Assembly: GCA_963825075.1 (NCBI GenBank)
Contig: CAWGRX010000036.1
Span: 62,001-126,000 of the forward strand
Direction of reading: 5' to 3'
Length of the DNA stretch: 64,000 nucleotides
From: CAWAVN01 sp963825075
Lineage (GTDB): Bacteria > Planctomycetota > Planctomycetia > Planctomycetales > Planctomycetaceae
The notes below the pieces were generated by a model that saw nothing but the letters and a program-made list of their open reading frames with translations, did no database searches and was not told the origin of the DNA. Position numbers and translations under genes: made by a program. Of the stretch, positions 8,089-16,330 are shown in pieces; within the stretch, counting starts at the first letter, position 1; each line of letters opens with the position of its first letter.

Positions 8089-10179
8089 TCATTCTGGGAT
8101 GCGGTAGAGGCTCAGTTGGCCGTCGGCACAAAAGACGGCGAAATGATTGCGGCCGAAGGGAATCACGGAAAGCGGGTTCCCCGGGCTGTCGAGCGAAGCT
8201 GCCAAGGACAACGTGTTCTGGCTCGTCTCGTAAACTTCGATCTTGGATTCATCGACGGCGATCAGTTTGCCCGTGACGGTGAATGCGGTCCGCGGAAAGG
8301 TGAGGCCGTGACCAAACTGCCGCATCTGCTGCGTGTCCTTCCACAGAACCACGCCGCCTTCGTCGAAGCTCGCGGCAATGCGAACCCGCGAGTGCGGGGC
8401 CGATCCGCTTAGTCCCACGATCGGCCTCCCCAAGGAAATTTCCGCATCCCGCTGGTTGGCATCGATGGACAGCAAACAGTCGCCCAATCCCAGGTAACAT
8501 CCTTCTGGGCGGGCATGAATCGGGATTTCCTCTCCTACGAGGATGCCACGGTACGATGCCGGGAACTGCCGGCTGACGATCGGCACGTCGACGTTCGAGT
8601 ACACGCTGAGGAAAAGGATCTCGTCACCGTGGGCGACGGTCCAAGACACGCCATGGCCGGTTTGAGCCAGCGCAACCGTATCGCGAGTGGTCCACGGGGG
8701 AGTCAACGCGCGGTGCGGTTCGGCTCCCGAAAACTTTCGTGGCGGCAACGGGGGACCGCCCAGCGGGTGCACCCACACGTCGTGGGTGTCGTTGGGCGAT
8801 GGAGCGAGCAACACGCCACTCTCGTGCATCGCGGGCGAACTCCAAAACACCAAATCGGAAGGATCGCGCCGATTCCATTCCCCTCGCATTAGCGCCAATT
8901 TTCCGTCGCGGTAGCCGACCGCAAAGTAAAACCGGTTGGACGCCGTCGCTCGAAGCCAGGCTATGTCCGGGGGAAGTTCCACGGTGCGAATCAGTTCCGG
9001 CTTTGCCGACGACTTGGCGATGGAATAGGCTTCCTTGGGGCGCTTCGGCTCGGTGGTTTGGAGATACCGCTGGCAATCGCGGTGCAAGAGGCGATCTTCC
9101 GGGGCGAGTTTTTCGATCGCGCGGAGCAGTCGGCGGTCTTCCGAAAAAATTCCCCGGCTCCGCGACGCGACGAGCTTTTGCGAGACGATGACTCGCGTCC
9201 CATCCGCCGCGGCGGCCCGCACCACTTCGTCGGGATAATCGCCCGCGGCTTCCGCGAGAACCTCGGCCAACGGGGGAATGTGGCGCGGGTCGGGTGAATC
9301 GGCGATGAGTTCCCGAATCCGCTTTCCCGCATCGGCATGCCGGCCGTGTCGGCCCAACAAACGGAACTCCGCGCGGAGGCAGTCTTGCGCCTGGCTCCGG
9401 TCCGGCCAACCGCATTTCAAGGTCGTTAGGGCTTCCTCTGAATCGCGGCATTCTTCTTCGTAGATTTTCGCACCTCGCAGCAAGTCGCCCCGCTCACAGC
9501 ACGCCTCCGCCGCTTGCCGATAGGCGATGTCCGCCTCGTCGTGTTGATCGAGTCGGCGGTAGATCGCACCGCATTTCTCGAACTCGCCCAGTTGTTCGTA
9601 GCGTTCGAGGGCCTCGTTCCAGAGGCCGCCTTCTTCGAGGCAGGCCGCTGCGTCGTGGGGGCGGTTCAATCGCTCCTCGTAAACCACGGCCGCCTCGCGG
9701 TAATAGCCGCCCGACTTGAGGGCCGCCGCCGCGGATTCCATTTCGCCCAGAAGCTCCGCATAGATGTACGCCGCCCTGCGGTGCCGGCCTAGGCGGATTT
9801 CCCGCTCGGCGAGTTCGCGATAGCGGGCCATCAAGCGGTACAGGGTTTCGGGAGGGATGTCCCAATAATCCGCCGGACCGCCGCCCGATGAAAAGCGAAA
9901 ATCCACATCGTGAGTCGAAAGAGTTGTCGAAGGCGGGGCGATCCCGCGGCCGGCCTCGTTTGCCATCGGAATCGCATATTTCAATCCCGTGTCCGGGTCC
10001 TTGCTCAGCAGGTTCATCAGCCGCGAGAGTTCCCGCTCGCGGGCCGACTGTTGTTCCGGCGACAACACGCGGTTGGCCCAGTTCGCCAACCGATCGAGCC
10101 ACGTCTCCTGCGAAGCGGTGGCCGAGGCTTTTGAAACCATCCACTGGACAAACCAGGCCGCCGGCACCAACGGAGCCAT
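8089..10179 (-). CDS. bpX6 gene, 3' part: TM helix, TPR-like repeats and beta-propeller (frame-broken)
   Basis: This frame is coherent back to about 10212, where it joins the bpX6-like N-terminal part; restoring one A in the coding A5 run at 10209-10213 makes one protein of roughly 900 residues. It starts with a TM helix (MAPLVPAAWFVQWMV). Then come TPR/SEL1-like repeats over about residues 110-280 (RRAAYIYAELLGEMESAAAA, YREAAVVYEERLNR, WNEALERYEQLGEFEKCGAI, ADIAYRQAAEACCERGD). The last 300 residues form a beta-propeller-like region (FYFAVGYRDGKLALMRG, VVLWKDTQQM, FAVFCADGQLSLYR). In ternary systems the propeller arm is thought to be the recognition component. It is the last gene of the overlapping operon. 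Confidence 0.75.
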   Translation of the reverse strand: MAPLVPAAWFVQWMVSKASATASQETWLDRLANWANRVLSPEQQSARERELSRLMNLLSKDPDTGLKYAIPMANEAGRGIAPPSTTLSTHDVDFRFSSGGGPADYWDIPPETLYRLMARYRELAEREIRLGRHRRAAYIYAELLGEMESAAAALKSGGYYREAAVVYEERLNRPHDAAACLEEGGLWNEALERYEQLGEFEKCGAIYRRLDQHDEADIAYRQAAEACCERGDLLRGAKIYEEECRDSEEALTTLKCGWPDRSQAQDCLRAEFRLLGRHGRHADAGKRIRELIADSPDPRHIPPLAEVLAEAAGDYPDEVVRAAAADGTRVIVSQKLVASRSRGIFSEDRRLLRAIEKLAPEDRLLHRDCQRYLQTTEPKRPKEAYSIAKSSAKPELIRTVELPPDIAWLRATASNRFYFAVGYRDGKLALMRGEWNRRDPSDLVFWSSPAMHESGVLLAPSPNDTHDVWVHPLGGPPLPPRKFSGAEPHRALTPPWTTRDTVALAQTGHGVSWTVAHGDEILFLSVYSNVDVPIVSRQFPASYRGILVGEEIPIHARPEGCYLGLGDCLLSIDANQRDAEISLGRPIVGLSGSAPHSRVRIAASFDEGGVVLWKDTQQMRQFGHGLTFPRTAFTVTGKLIAVDESKIEVYETSQNTLSLAASLDSPGNPLSVIPFGRNHFAVFCADGQLSLYRIPE

Positions 10180-10808
10180 GAGGATCGGTCCCCAGCGCCT
10201 GGCGGCGATTTTTCCTCCGGCGAAGGAGGCAATTCATCCAGCGAATCCGACTGCGTGCCGATGTCCTCCTGCCCGCTTTGCAGGATCGCTTCGACCGAAA
10301 GCGGTTGGATGGCATCGATCGAAACCAACCGGCGGGCATAGGCGATTCCTGGATCGGCCGCTCGCCATCGGCCGACGGCAGGCGACGGAGAAGATAGCAA
10401 ATCCGCGACCGCCAGCACGTCGTCCGGTTCGTAACCGATAAGCCCCGCCACGGGATGCCAGACATAAAGCCGGTGCTCGACCAACTGCTCCCGGAGTTCC
10501 GTCTCGCCGGCCGCCGGTTCCAGCCGGGCTTCGACCGGAAGATACAACTGCCCGGCTAATAAGCCGTAAGCGTGCGAGCGCGATCTCGGAACAATCGGCC
10601 GATCGCCGGAAGCCACGACCAATAAGCCGATCGGGCGGGGATCTTGTGGCGAATGCGGAACGATCAACAACCGCAGGGCGGAGTGCGGCATGTCCCAAGT
10701 GCAAAGTTCCGCCAACCACTGTTCCGCACGGTTCCCCGGCAGGAACCAAGCCCGCGGTTCGCGGAGCGGCGATGTCGTAAATCGGAGCTTTAAGGTTTTG
10801 GTAATCAT
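10017..10808 (-). CDS. bpX6-like domain, 5' part of the TPR/beta-propeller gene
   Basis: The ATG at 10808 overlaps the stop of the vWA/beta-propeller gene as ATGA. About 200 residues are coherent (MITKTLKLRFTTSPLREPRA onward, with VEHRLYVWHPVAGLIGYEPD and LSVEAILQSGQEDI), ending in an acidic/Pro linker before the break at 10209-10213. Beyond it this frame runs as Arg/Pro-rich nonsense to 10017. The segment resembles the bpX6 domain of MoxR-vWA-beta-propeller ternary systems in position (last gene, fused to TPR and propeller) and in its recurring YVWHP and LIGYEP motifs. The assignment is from family memory and context. Confidence 0.65.
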   Translation of the reverse strand: MITKTLKLRFTTSPLREPRAWFLPGNRAEQWLAELCTWDMPHSALRLLIVPHSPQDPRPIGLLVVASGDRPIVPRSRSHAYGLLAGQLYLPVEARLEPAAGETELREQLVEHRLYVWHPVAGLIGYEPDDVLAVADLLSSPSPAVGRWRAADPGIAYARRLVSIDAIQPLSVEAILQSGQEDIGTQSDSLDELPPSPEEKSPPGAGDRSSWLRWCRRPGLSSGWFQKPRPPLRRRRGSIGWRTGPTACCRRNNSRPASGNSRG

Positions 10809-11608
10809 CGCAATCGGGACGCAAATTCGCTCAGGATGTTCTTGATATCGTTCGACAAATTCTTGGAAGATTTTTGCCCGGTATAATAATCGTTGCCCCA
10901 CAACTCGCCGGTCGCGCACCAGCCGCTGACGGTCCCCTCGGCGAGGACAAACGAAGCCTCGGGGATCTTCGGATCGGAACTCTTCAAGTGCAAGAGCCCC
11001 CGCGAATCGAGAAACGCCCGGCTGCCATCGGTCCACTCGGCCATCTGCAATTTGTAGCTCACGCCCGGCGGACCGGGAATGGGCCGGAACGTGCGCATGA
11101 GCGTCAGCCGATTGCGATTGATGTTAAGCGGCATGATCCGAAATCTGTCCTTAACGTAATCATAACTTAATGACAGAAAGTCGTGGGCCGAGGTCTGCAG
11201 CAACAAGCCCTTCCCGTGCCTGGCGATTGCGCGGATGCGGTTCCGATAAGTCCGCGGGTGGACCCATTTCCAAATCTCCGGATCGACGGCCAGATAGGGA
11301 TCGCCACGAACTGGCGTGACGGTTCGGTTGAGAACATCAATCACCGCAGTCTCGCTGTGCGTGTCGCGGTTCCATTGATGCTTAATCACGACCCTCGTGC
11401 CGTTGGGGGAAACGGCAAGGATGTTAATGGGCACTCCCAATTCCCGCAAACCGTGAAAGGGATGGATGGGTAAGTAGAGAAGCTCGCCTGTGTGACTCAG
11501 AAGACCGACTCGCTTTCCATCATGCGTGGCCAGTCCGACGGGGCCTTGCATGCCCTCCACGTCGAACAGCACCATCGGAGTTTTGTCGCCCAATCGGCAC
11601 ATCTTCAA
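10805..11608 (-). CDS. vWA/beta-propeller gene, C-terminal propeller part (frame-broken)
   Basis: This is the last third of the operon's vWA gene. It continues the propeller of the preceding part after a break near 11605-11618: one frame reads YDGIEP and then turns to nonsense, while the +1 frame reads DLKMCRLGDKTPMVLFDVEG, so the coherent sequence reaches back to about 11614. Blade-like segments follow (VGLLSHTGELLYLPI, RAIARHGKGLLLQT, AFLDSRGLLHLKSS). It ends SRLR with TGA inside the ATG of the bpX6 gene. Apparent start ATG 11608 has no ribosome site and is probably not used. Together with the other two parts it would form a protein of about 920 residues. Confidence 0.7.
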   Translation of the reverse strand: MKMCRLGDKTPMVLFDVEGMQGPVGLATHDGKRVGLLSHTGELLYLPIHPFHGLRELGVPINILAVSPNGTRVVIKHQWNRDTHSETAVIDVLNRTVTPVRGDPYLAVDPEIWKWVHPRTYRNRIRAIARHGKGLLLQTSAHDFLSLSYDYVKDRFRIMPLNINRNRLTLMRTFRPIPGPPGVSYKLQMAEWTDGSRAFLDSRGLLHLKSSDPKIPEASFVLAEGTVSGWCATGELWGNDYYTGQKSSKNLSNDIKNILSEFASRLR

Positions 11609-12431
11609 ATCGCGGTTCGATGCCGTCGTACGACAGGGCTAAGTATCGATCGTTCCTGCGGAAATATCGGCCGCGGACCCAACTGAAGCCGCGGGGAGTT
11701 GTCATGGCGTGGATTCGCCGGCCGGTGGTCATGTCGCAAATGTCGATTTCGTCACGGTGGATGACGAACAAGAACCCGGCATGCTCGCAGACCGTGTTGA
11801 CGTGGGAATTGGACGTTTCGAGCGGATGTAACTCACAATGCCCCGCTTCCAGGTCCACGATTCCGAGTTGCAACTTCGAATTGGAGATGTTCCCCACGAC
11901 AAAACGCGTCTGGCCATTTACAGCACGCGTTTGGCTCCAGAGCAATTTGCGGGAGGGAAGCCGATCGGCGATCTGCCGGCCGCCCTGTTTCGGATCGTCC
12001 CAGTGCATCAGCCGGCGGTCGTTGGTGATCGCCAGCACGCCGTGGTCCTCGACTCTCCAAGTCTGCTGCGGAATAAAGTTGTGCGACAGCCGAAGCGGAA
12101 ACGGCCGCAGTCCCAGGATCGCCGGCAGATCGGCCGGCACATTCGGATCGACCAAAGGGAGGGCGGGTTTCTCCGTCTTGGCGAATAGTTTTTCGATGTC
12201 GAACTCCGCTTCGCGGAGCACGCGGGTCCCGTGCAGGGTTCGCTCGAGCAACTGAAACTTCCCGCTTCGCGAGACCGTGGCGATAAAACCGATCGCTTCG
12301 CCGAACTCGCGCAGCGATTCTTGAAACTCGCGGTCGGCCAGCACGCTTTCACAGGTGACGAGAATCACGTCGGTCTCGCCGTCTTCCTCTTCCATCCACT
12401 GGGCCAGGTCGGCGAGAGCCGCGCCGGGATG
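11520..12431 (-). CDS. vWA/beta-propeller gene, middle part: end of vWA-like region and first propeller blades (frame-broken)
   Basis: The middle of the vWA gene, readable from about 12431 to about 11616. The break at 12421-12430 is explained by one missing G: with it, DPRAIP runs directly into GAALADLAQWMEEEDGETDV and VILVTCESVLADREFQ. This completes the Rossmann-like vWA domain begun in the upstream part. It then enters beta-propeller blades (VLAITNDRRLMHWDDP, FLFVIHRDEIDICDMTTGRR). Downstream of about 11616 this frame is nonsense up to the stop at 11520. No start codon with a ribosome site precedes it, so it is a fragment of a larger gene, not a gene by itself. Confidence 0.7.
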   Translation of the reverse strand, partial: HPGAALADLAQWMEEEDGETDVILVTCESVLADREFQESLREFGEAIGFIATVSRSGKFQLLERTLHGTRVLREAEFDIEKLFAKTEKPALPLVDPNVPADLPAILGLRPFPLRLSHNFIPQQTWRVEDHGVLAITNDRRLMHWDDPKQGGRQIADRLPSRKLLWSQTRAVNGQTRFVVGNISNSKLQLGIVDLEAGHCELHPLETSNSHVNTVCEHAGFLFVIHRDEIDICDMTTGRRIHAMTTPRGFSWVRGRYFRRNDRYLALSYDGIEPRFEDVPIGRQNSDGAVRRGGHARPRRTGHA

Positions 12432-13573
12432 GCGCGCGGATCGAGGGTTTTCAAATGTTCGACAAGCCCCGCGCGGGTCGAAAGATCCACGGGAACAAGT
12501 TTCTCGGCCTCGCTTTTGCGGATGCGGAGATCGACCGGGCCGTCGTTCATGGCGGCAAAAGACATCGCCGTCGAAGTCGCCATCACCCGCGGAATGCCCC
12601 ACATTCTGAGGCCCGTGTCCAACAGCAGCAATCGGGTGCGGGGCGGATTACGGGGCGGCGTTTCCCGGCGGAGATACATGGCTTCGTTCATCGCCACGCG
12701 GAGCATCAGCATTTCATCATCCTGGGCCAGTTCCGATAGCAGCAGCCGATCGAGGCTGCCGCGGTTCGTAATGTCCGACACGCCGCCCACGGGAATTTCG
12801 TCCGGTTGGACAAGCGGCCGCGGCAGGTGCACCATGGCCAACATGTTCCGCGCGAGCCGCACCATGCCCGCGAACTCCTCATCGCTTTCGAGCCGGCGAA
12901 AGAGTTTGCGAATCCGCGTGGCGAGCGGCTCATCGACTTCCGCCGGGGCGACGATTTCTTCGAGACCGGTTTCCAGCCGGAGTTTGAATGCCTCCACATC
13001 AAATCGCGCAAGGCCCCCGCGCAATGGCTTGAGATCGGCCAAAATCTGATTCGCCGTCGGGTGCCGGGCTGCGGATCTTAAACCGTCCAACATCTGATGC
13101 ACCGACAGATGCAGCCGGTGTTCCCGGCGGACGGCTATCCCATCGGCGAGCGCCTCGACCACGGCTTCGGCGACTTCCGTCGAAGTTCTGTGGGAAGTCG
13201 TTTCGAAGATCATTGCGGAAAGTTCCGCCTTGGCCGATGTTCCGGTGCGAAGCTCCCAGGGGATGTTATGAATCCGGTCGAGGAGCCGGATTTCCTCGCT
13301 CGCAAAAACGGTGAAAGTGGATTTGGTTTTTAACAGCGTCGGCACCTTGCTCCACGAATCTCGGCACGCCGCGATCAGAAGCAGCACTGAGCCTAAAGGC
13401 GGCAGGCCCTTAGAGATGTGCCGCCGGAGAACGGCTTCCAATTCCGAGCGAAAAGCAATCGTCTGGTCATCGTGGAACCACACAATCGCTTCGCCGTCTT
13501 CGGACCAGTTCCAGGCCCCGGCACCCGGCGGTGTGAGATACCGGCTGACTTCGAGGTTCAGATCAGACATCAT
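12365..13573 (-). CDS. vWA/beta-propeller gene, N-terminal part with vWA domain
   Basis: The ATG at 13573 is 8 nt after GGAGG. The first 110 residues form a conserved ternary-system N-terminal region (RYLTPPGAGAWNWSEDGEAI, LPPLGSVLLLIAACRDSW), followed by a helical segment. The vWA-like core starts near residue 314 with LLLLDTGLRMWG. The MIDAS position reads D-T-G-L-R (D319) rather than DxSxS, so metal coordination is probably altered, as I recall for this family. Coherence ends near residue 384 at the break at 12421-12430. In this system class the vWA protein is expected to work with the MoxR ATPase encoded two genes upstream. Confidence 0.8.
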   Translation of the reverse strand: MMSDLNLEVSRYLTPPGAGAWNWSEDGEAIVWFHDDQTIAFRSELEAVLRRHISKGLPPLGSVLLLIAACRDSWSKVPTLLKTKSTFTVFASEEIRLLDRIHNIPWELRTGTSAKAELSAMIFETTSHRTSTEVAEAVVEALADGIAVRREHRLHLSVHQMLDGLRSAARHPTANQILADLKPLRGGLARFDVEAFKLRLETGLEEIVAPAEVDEPLATRIRKLFRRLESDEEFAGMVRLARNMLAMVHLPRPLVQPDEIPVGGVSDITNRGSLDRLLLSELAQDDEMLMLRVAMNEAMYLRRETPPRNPPRTRLLLLDTGLRMWGIPRVMATSTAMSFAAMNDGPVDLRIRKSEAEKLVPVDLSTRAGLVEHLKTLDPRAIPARLSPTWPSGWKRKTARPT

Positions 13574-14295
13574 GGCCGTTGCCTCCGCCGAGACTCGGAT
13601 GGCCGACCGCGTGGCCCGGACGAAATCTTCTGCCGCAATCTGTTCGATTCGTCCCTCCTTGCGCCATAACAGCAAACTTCCTGCCGGCGGCGAAAACGGC
13701 GCGGGCCAGGACTATCCGCATCGACATCGGGGGACCAATGCCAACCGCTGGGCACCGCGATGCCGTAGTCTTCCACAAACCGCTGTCCCGGAATCGGAGG
13801 CAAAGGCAATCCGCGAATGAGAACTTCCCGATCCGCCGAGACCGCGAACTGCCAGCGATCCAGCCGAACCTGGGGAGCCGTGCTGCCGTATGACAGCCAA
13901 TCGGCCATCGTTGCCAAGAGCAGGTTCGCTTCGCGGGGTTCGTGATGGCGGATCAACCGCAGCGGAACCCGATGCGAAAGTCGTCCGGGAAGCGCGGCCC
14001 GGGGAAGTTCCACATCCATCCACTTGGCCAAGTTCTCCCAAGGCCCTTCGGGAATAAAACCCTGCGGAACCCGGCGGTCCAGCCGGCAAAGCTGGCCGTC
14101 CTCAAGCACGCGATAAGCCGTCGCCGCGGGAAGTCCTTTGAGGGCCGCTTGGATCGCATCCGTGGATTCCGTCACGCGGACCCAAATCTCGCCGGCCGGT
14201 TCATCGTCGTGGATTTCGAGTCCGCCGAGCGTCCGCAGCGGTTCGAGCTGCGCATGTTTCTGCCGGGGGATCCGCACCGCTTGAATTTCCGTCAC
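13570..14295 (-). CDS. bpX5-like ternary-system protein (C-terminus frame-disturbed)
   Basis: A GTG at 14295 overlaps the MoxR stop as GTGA. The protein reads about 180 coherent residues with Trp/Arg/Pro-rich motifs (GLPLPPIPGQRFVEDYGIAV, PSGWHWSPDVDA). The size and the LPPIPGxRFVE...GxxVPxGWxWxP pattern, and the place between MoxR and vWA genes, fit the bpX5 domain. After SPDVDA the annotated frame turns to Arg-rich nonsense, while the reading LLLWRKEGRIEQIAAEDFV appears in another frame at about 13680-13620. One or two indels at 13690-13730 are therefore likely. In the corrected frame the protein would run in frame into the next gene, so either a fusion or a further small error must be considered. 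Confidence 0.65.
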   Translation of the reverse strand: MTEIQAVRIPRQKHAQLEPLRTLGGLEIHDDEPAGEIWVRVTESTDAIQAALKGLPAATAYRVLEDGQLCRLDRRVPQGFIPEGPWENLAKWMDVELPRAALPGRLSHRVPLRLIRHHEPREANLLLATMADWLSYGSTAPQVRLDRWQFAVSADREVLIRGLPLPPIPGQRFVEDYGIAVPSGWHWSPDVDADSPGPRRFRRRQEVCCYGARRDESNRLRQKISSGPRGRPSESRRRQRP

Positions 14296-15455
14296 GCCGG
14301 CCTCCCCAGTTTTTCCCAAAGCGCCGCGAATTGCTGTTCGAGATGCGAGCGCTGTTGTTCGTCGGCCACCCATTGACAGCGGCTGTCGAGCACGCCGAGC
14401 TGGTCGCGGAGATAAGCCCGGCTCGTCGCGTCGAGGTTTTCGTTGTCCGCCCGCACCGCGAGCCGATCGAGATCCCGCGCGAGTTCCTCGGCATCGGGAG
14501 CGGTCCCCTGATGTGAGCGGGCGTGCCGAGTGTGATCGGTCCGGCCACCCGCATCCACCGCCTCCTGCACGATGGCCGCGATGACTTCCTGCTGCTCCCG
14601 GGTGTCCCAGATGTAGCGGAGGATCCACAGGTCCGTCTCTTCCACCAGCGTGCGTCCGCAAAGAAAGGCACTCGCTGCCAGAAGTCGCTGGAGCTTCACG
14701 GCCCGGCGGTCGGAAATGGCAATTCCCGCGTGACGCAAGCGGTGGATCAACTCCAGATATGCCGGGCGAACTCGCGTGAAGTCCGCGAGAGGCAGCATGG
14801 ATTGCAGCACCAGAACGTCCTCGACCGACATCGCGGGCGACTGCCGACGAGCCTCGATGTCGAGAATCCAACCGGCCGAGAGCACTTCGTGCAATTGCTC
14901 TTGGGCCACGTTGTCGCACTCGACGCGGAGCAAAAACCGATCGAACAGCGCCCCGAGGGCCTCGTCTTCCGGCAAACGGTTGCTGGCTCCGACGACCATC
15001 AGTGTCGGCAGCTTCCGCATCTCCCGCCCGCGGCGAAACACCCGCTCGTTGAGCACCATCAACAGGCTGTTGAGGATCGCACTGTTGGCGTTGAGCAGCT
15101 CGTCCAGAAAAACAAACGACGCCTCAGGCAGCATGCCCTCCGTGTTGGTGACGAGCTCCCCGTCCCTGAGCCGGCGGATGTCGAACGGGCCGAAGATTTC
15201 GTTCGGCTCGGTGAACCGCGTGAGCAGATAATCGAACACCCGGCCGTCGATTCGCCGGGACAAATCCTGCACCAGCGCACTTTTCGCGGTCCCCGGCGGG
15301 CCGAGGATGAACAGGTTCTCGCCGCCCACCAGGCAGACCCCCAAGAGGTCGATCACCTCGTCTTTGCCGACGAAGGCGTCTTTCATTGGTTGGAGCACTT
15401 CCCCATTCAGTCGGCGGGCCAGCGCAAAGTCCGCTGCTTCTGTCGTATTCGTCAT
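14292..15455 (-). CDS. MoxR family AAA+ ATPase of a ternary system
   Basis: An intact 387-residue AAA+ ATPase. Walker A GPPGTAKS is at 52-59, Walker B FVFLDE at 114-119, sensor 1 GASNR at 156-160, followed by an FDRFLLR arginine-finger-like segment and a helical lid (about 205-290). The family (MoxR/RavA-like) acts as a remodelling ATPase that works with vWA proteins, for example in loading metals or maturing complexes, and has been placed in predicted biological-conflict systems when linked to beta-propellers. The start overlaps the bpX4 stop by ATGA, and its stop overlaps the bpX5-like start by GTGA, so all five genes are probably translated from one mRNA. It is the only undamaged large gene of the operon. 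Confidence 0.9.
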   Translation of the reverse strand: MTNTTEAADFALARRLNGEVLQPMKDAFVGKDEVIDLLGVCLVGGENLFILGPPGTAKSALVQDLSRRIDGRVFDYLLTRFTEPNEIFGPFDIRRLRDGELVTNTEGMLPEASFVFLDELLNANSAILNSLLMVLNERVFRRGREMRKLPTLMVVGASNRLPEDEALGALFDRFLLRVECDNVAQEQLHEVLSAGWILDIEARRQSPAMSVEDVLVLQSMLPLADFTRVRPAYLELIHRLRHAGIAISDRRAVKLQRLLAASAFLCGRTLVEETDLWILRYIWDTREQQEVIAAIVQEAVDAGGRTDHTRHARSHQGTAPDAEELARDLDRLAVRADNENLDATSRAYLRDQLGVLDSRCQWVADEQQRSHLEQQFAALWEKLGRPA

Positions 15456-16099
15456 TCGGGGTTTGCCTCTTGTGTTGTTTCGCTAATCGCGTTGTGGATT
15501 TCGGGAGCCAGGTGATGATGAATCCCATACGCGGCCCCGGCGGCGTCTTGCACTTGGGGAGGGCCGAGCCGCGAAAGGTCTTTCTTTGCGACAACGCGGT
15601 CGATATATAAGCCTCGGAGACTGTCGTTCTGCAGAATCTCATCGAGATGCTTCGGCAGGATGTGGGGAATCCCCACCGAGGACAGCGGCCAGTCCTTCGC
15701 CCATTGCTCGATGTGCTTGAGTAACGGGTCGGATCGCGACGCCGCCCTCGCGCGAAGGTGCAACTCCGGCAGCAGGCGAAACGTCAGATCGACCGAATAA
15801 TGTCCACTCGCATCGCGGTCGCCGGGAAACGGCTGGGAGAGAACTTCATCAATACCGGCTTCGTCAATTTCCCGATAGCTCAAGGCGACCGCGGCCCCGT
15901 AAAACATCTCCGCCGCCCAAACCGCCGCGGGCAGCGAAAGTTCGGGCGGTTGACCGGGACAATCCTGCCGGTATCGTTGTTCAAACTCCGCGAGGACCGA
16001 TTCCGCGGCCCGCCGGTCTTCGGCCTCCGGAAACTCCGCTCCGCGCAGTTGCATCCGCCCCTCATTGAGCAATGAGTGCAGAACGCTTGCAAAATCCAT
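15452..16099 (-). CDS. bpX4-like ternary-system protein
   Basis: A 215-residue soluble protein, first gene of the operon. It has a short helical N-terminus (FASVLHSLLNEGRMQLRGAE), a segment LPAAVWAAEMFYGAAVALSY and a C-terminal alpha/beta part ending near HHHLAPEIHNAI. Size, first position and the AAVWAAEMFY motif fit the bpX4 domain that accompanies MoxR-vWA-beta-propeller systems; this is from family memory. Only a weak purine stretch (GAAAGA) precedes the ATG at 16099. The upstream 366-nt divergent region contains two inverted repeats that could be operators. The stop overlaps the MoxR start by ATGA. Confidence 0.7.
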   Translation of the reverse strand: MDFASVLHSLLNEGRMQLRGAEFPEAEDRRAAESVLAEFEQRYRQDCPGQPPELSLPAAVWAAEMFYGAAVALSYREIDEAGIDEVLSQPFPGDRDASGHYSVDLTFRLLPELHLRARAASRSDPLLKHIEQWAKDWPLSSVGIPHILPKHLDEILQNDSLRGLYIDRVVAKKDLSRLGPPQVQDAAGAAYGIHHHLAPEIHNAISETTQEANPE

Positions 16100-16194
16100 G
16101 TGGCCATCTTTCGTGCTGTACTTCTCATGCGGATTTGTTCATTTATTATGGAATGACACCCGGCGGAAGGAAACCGTTCGCGGAACATCGTTGA

Positions 16195-16217
16195 GATCAC
16201 GATTTTCCAGCGTGATC
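16195..16217. promoter_or_regulatory. inverted repeat upstream of the ternary operon
   Basis: GATCACG (16195-16201) and CGTGATC (16211-16217) are perfect complements separated by 9 nt. The site lies about 96 nt upstream of the bpX4 start in the 366-nt divergent region 16100-16465. The geometry fits a dimeric repressor operator, but no regulator gene is nearby and the site may be chance. Confidence 0.35.
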
Positions 16218-16330
16218 ACTGGACGCCGCGCTCGAACCCCGAAGCTCTGATAAGCGAGGCGTTTAAGAACCGCCGATTGAGGTGGATCGCCCTCCACCAT
16301 CCTAATCCCGGCCGGATGCCCTGGGAAAAT

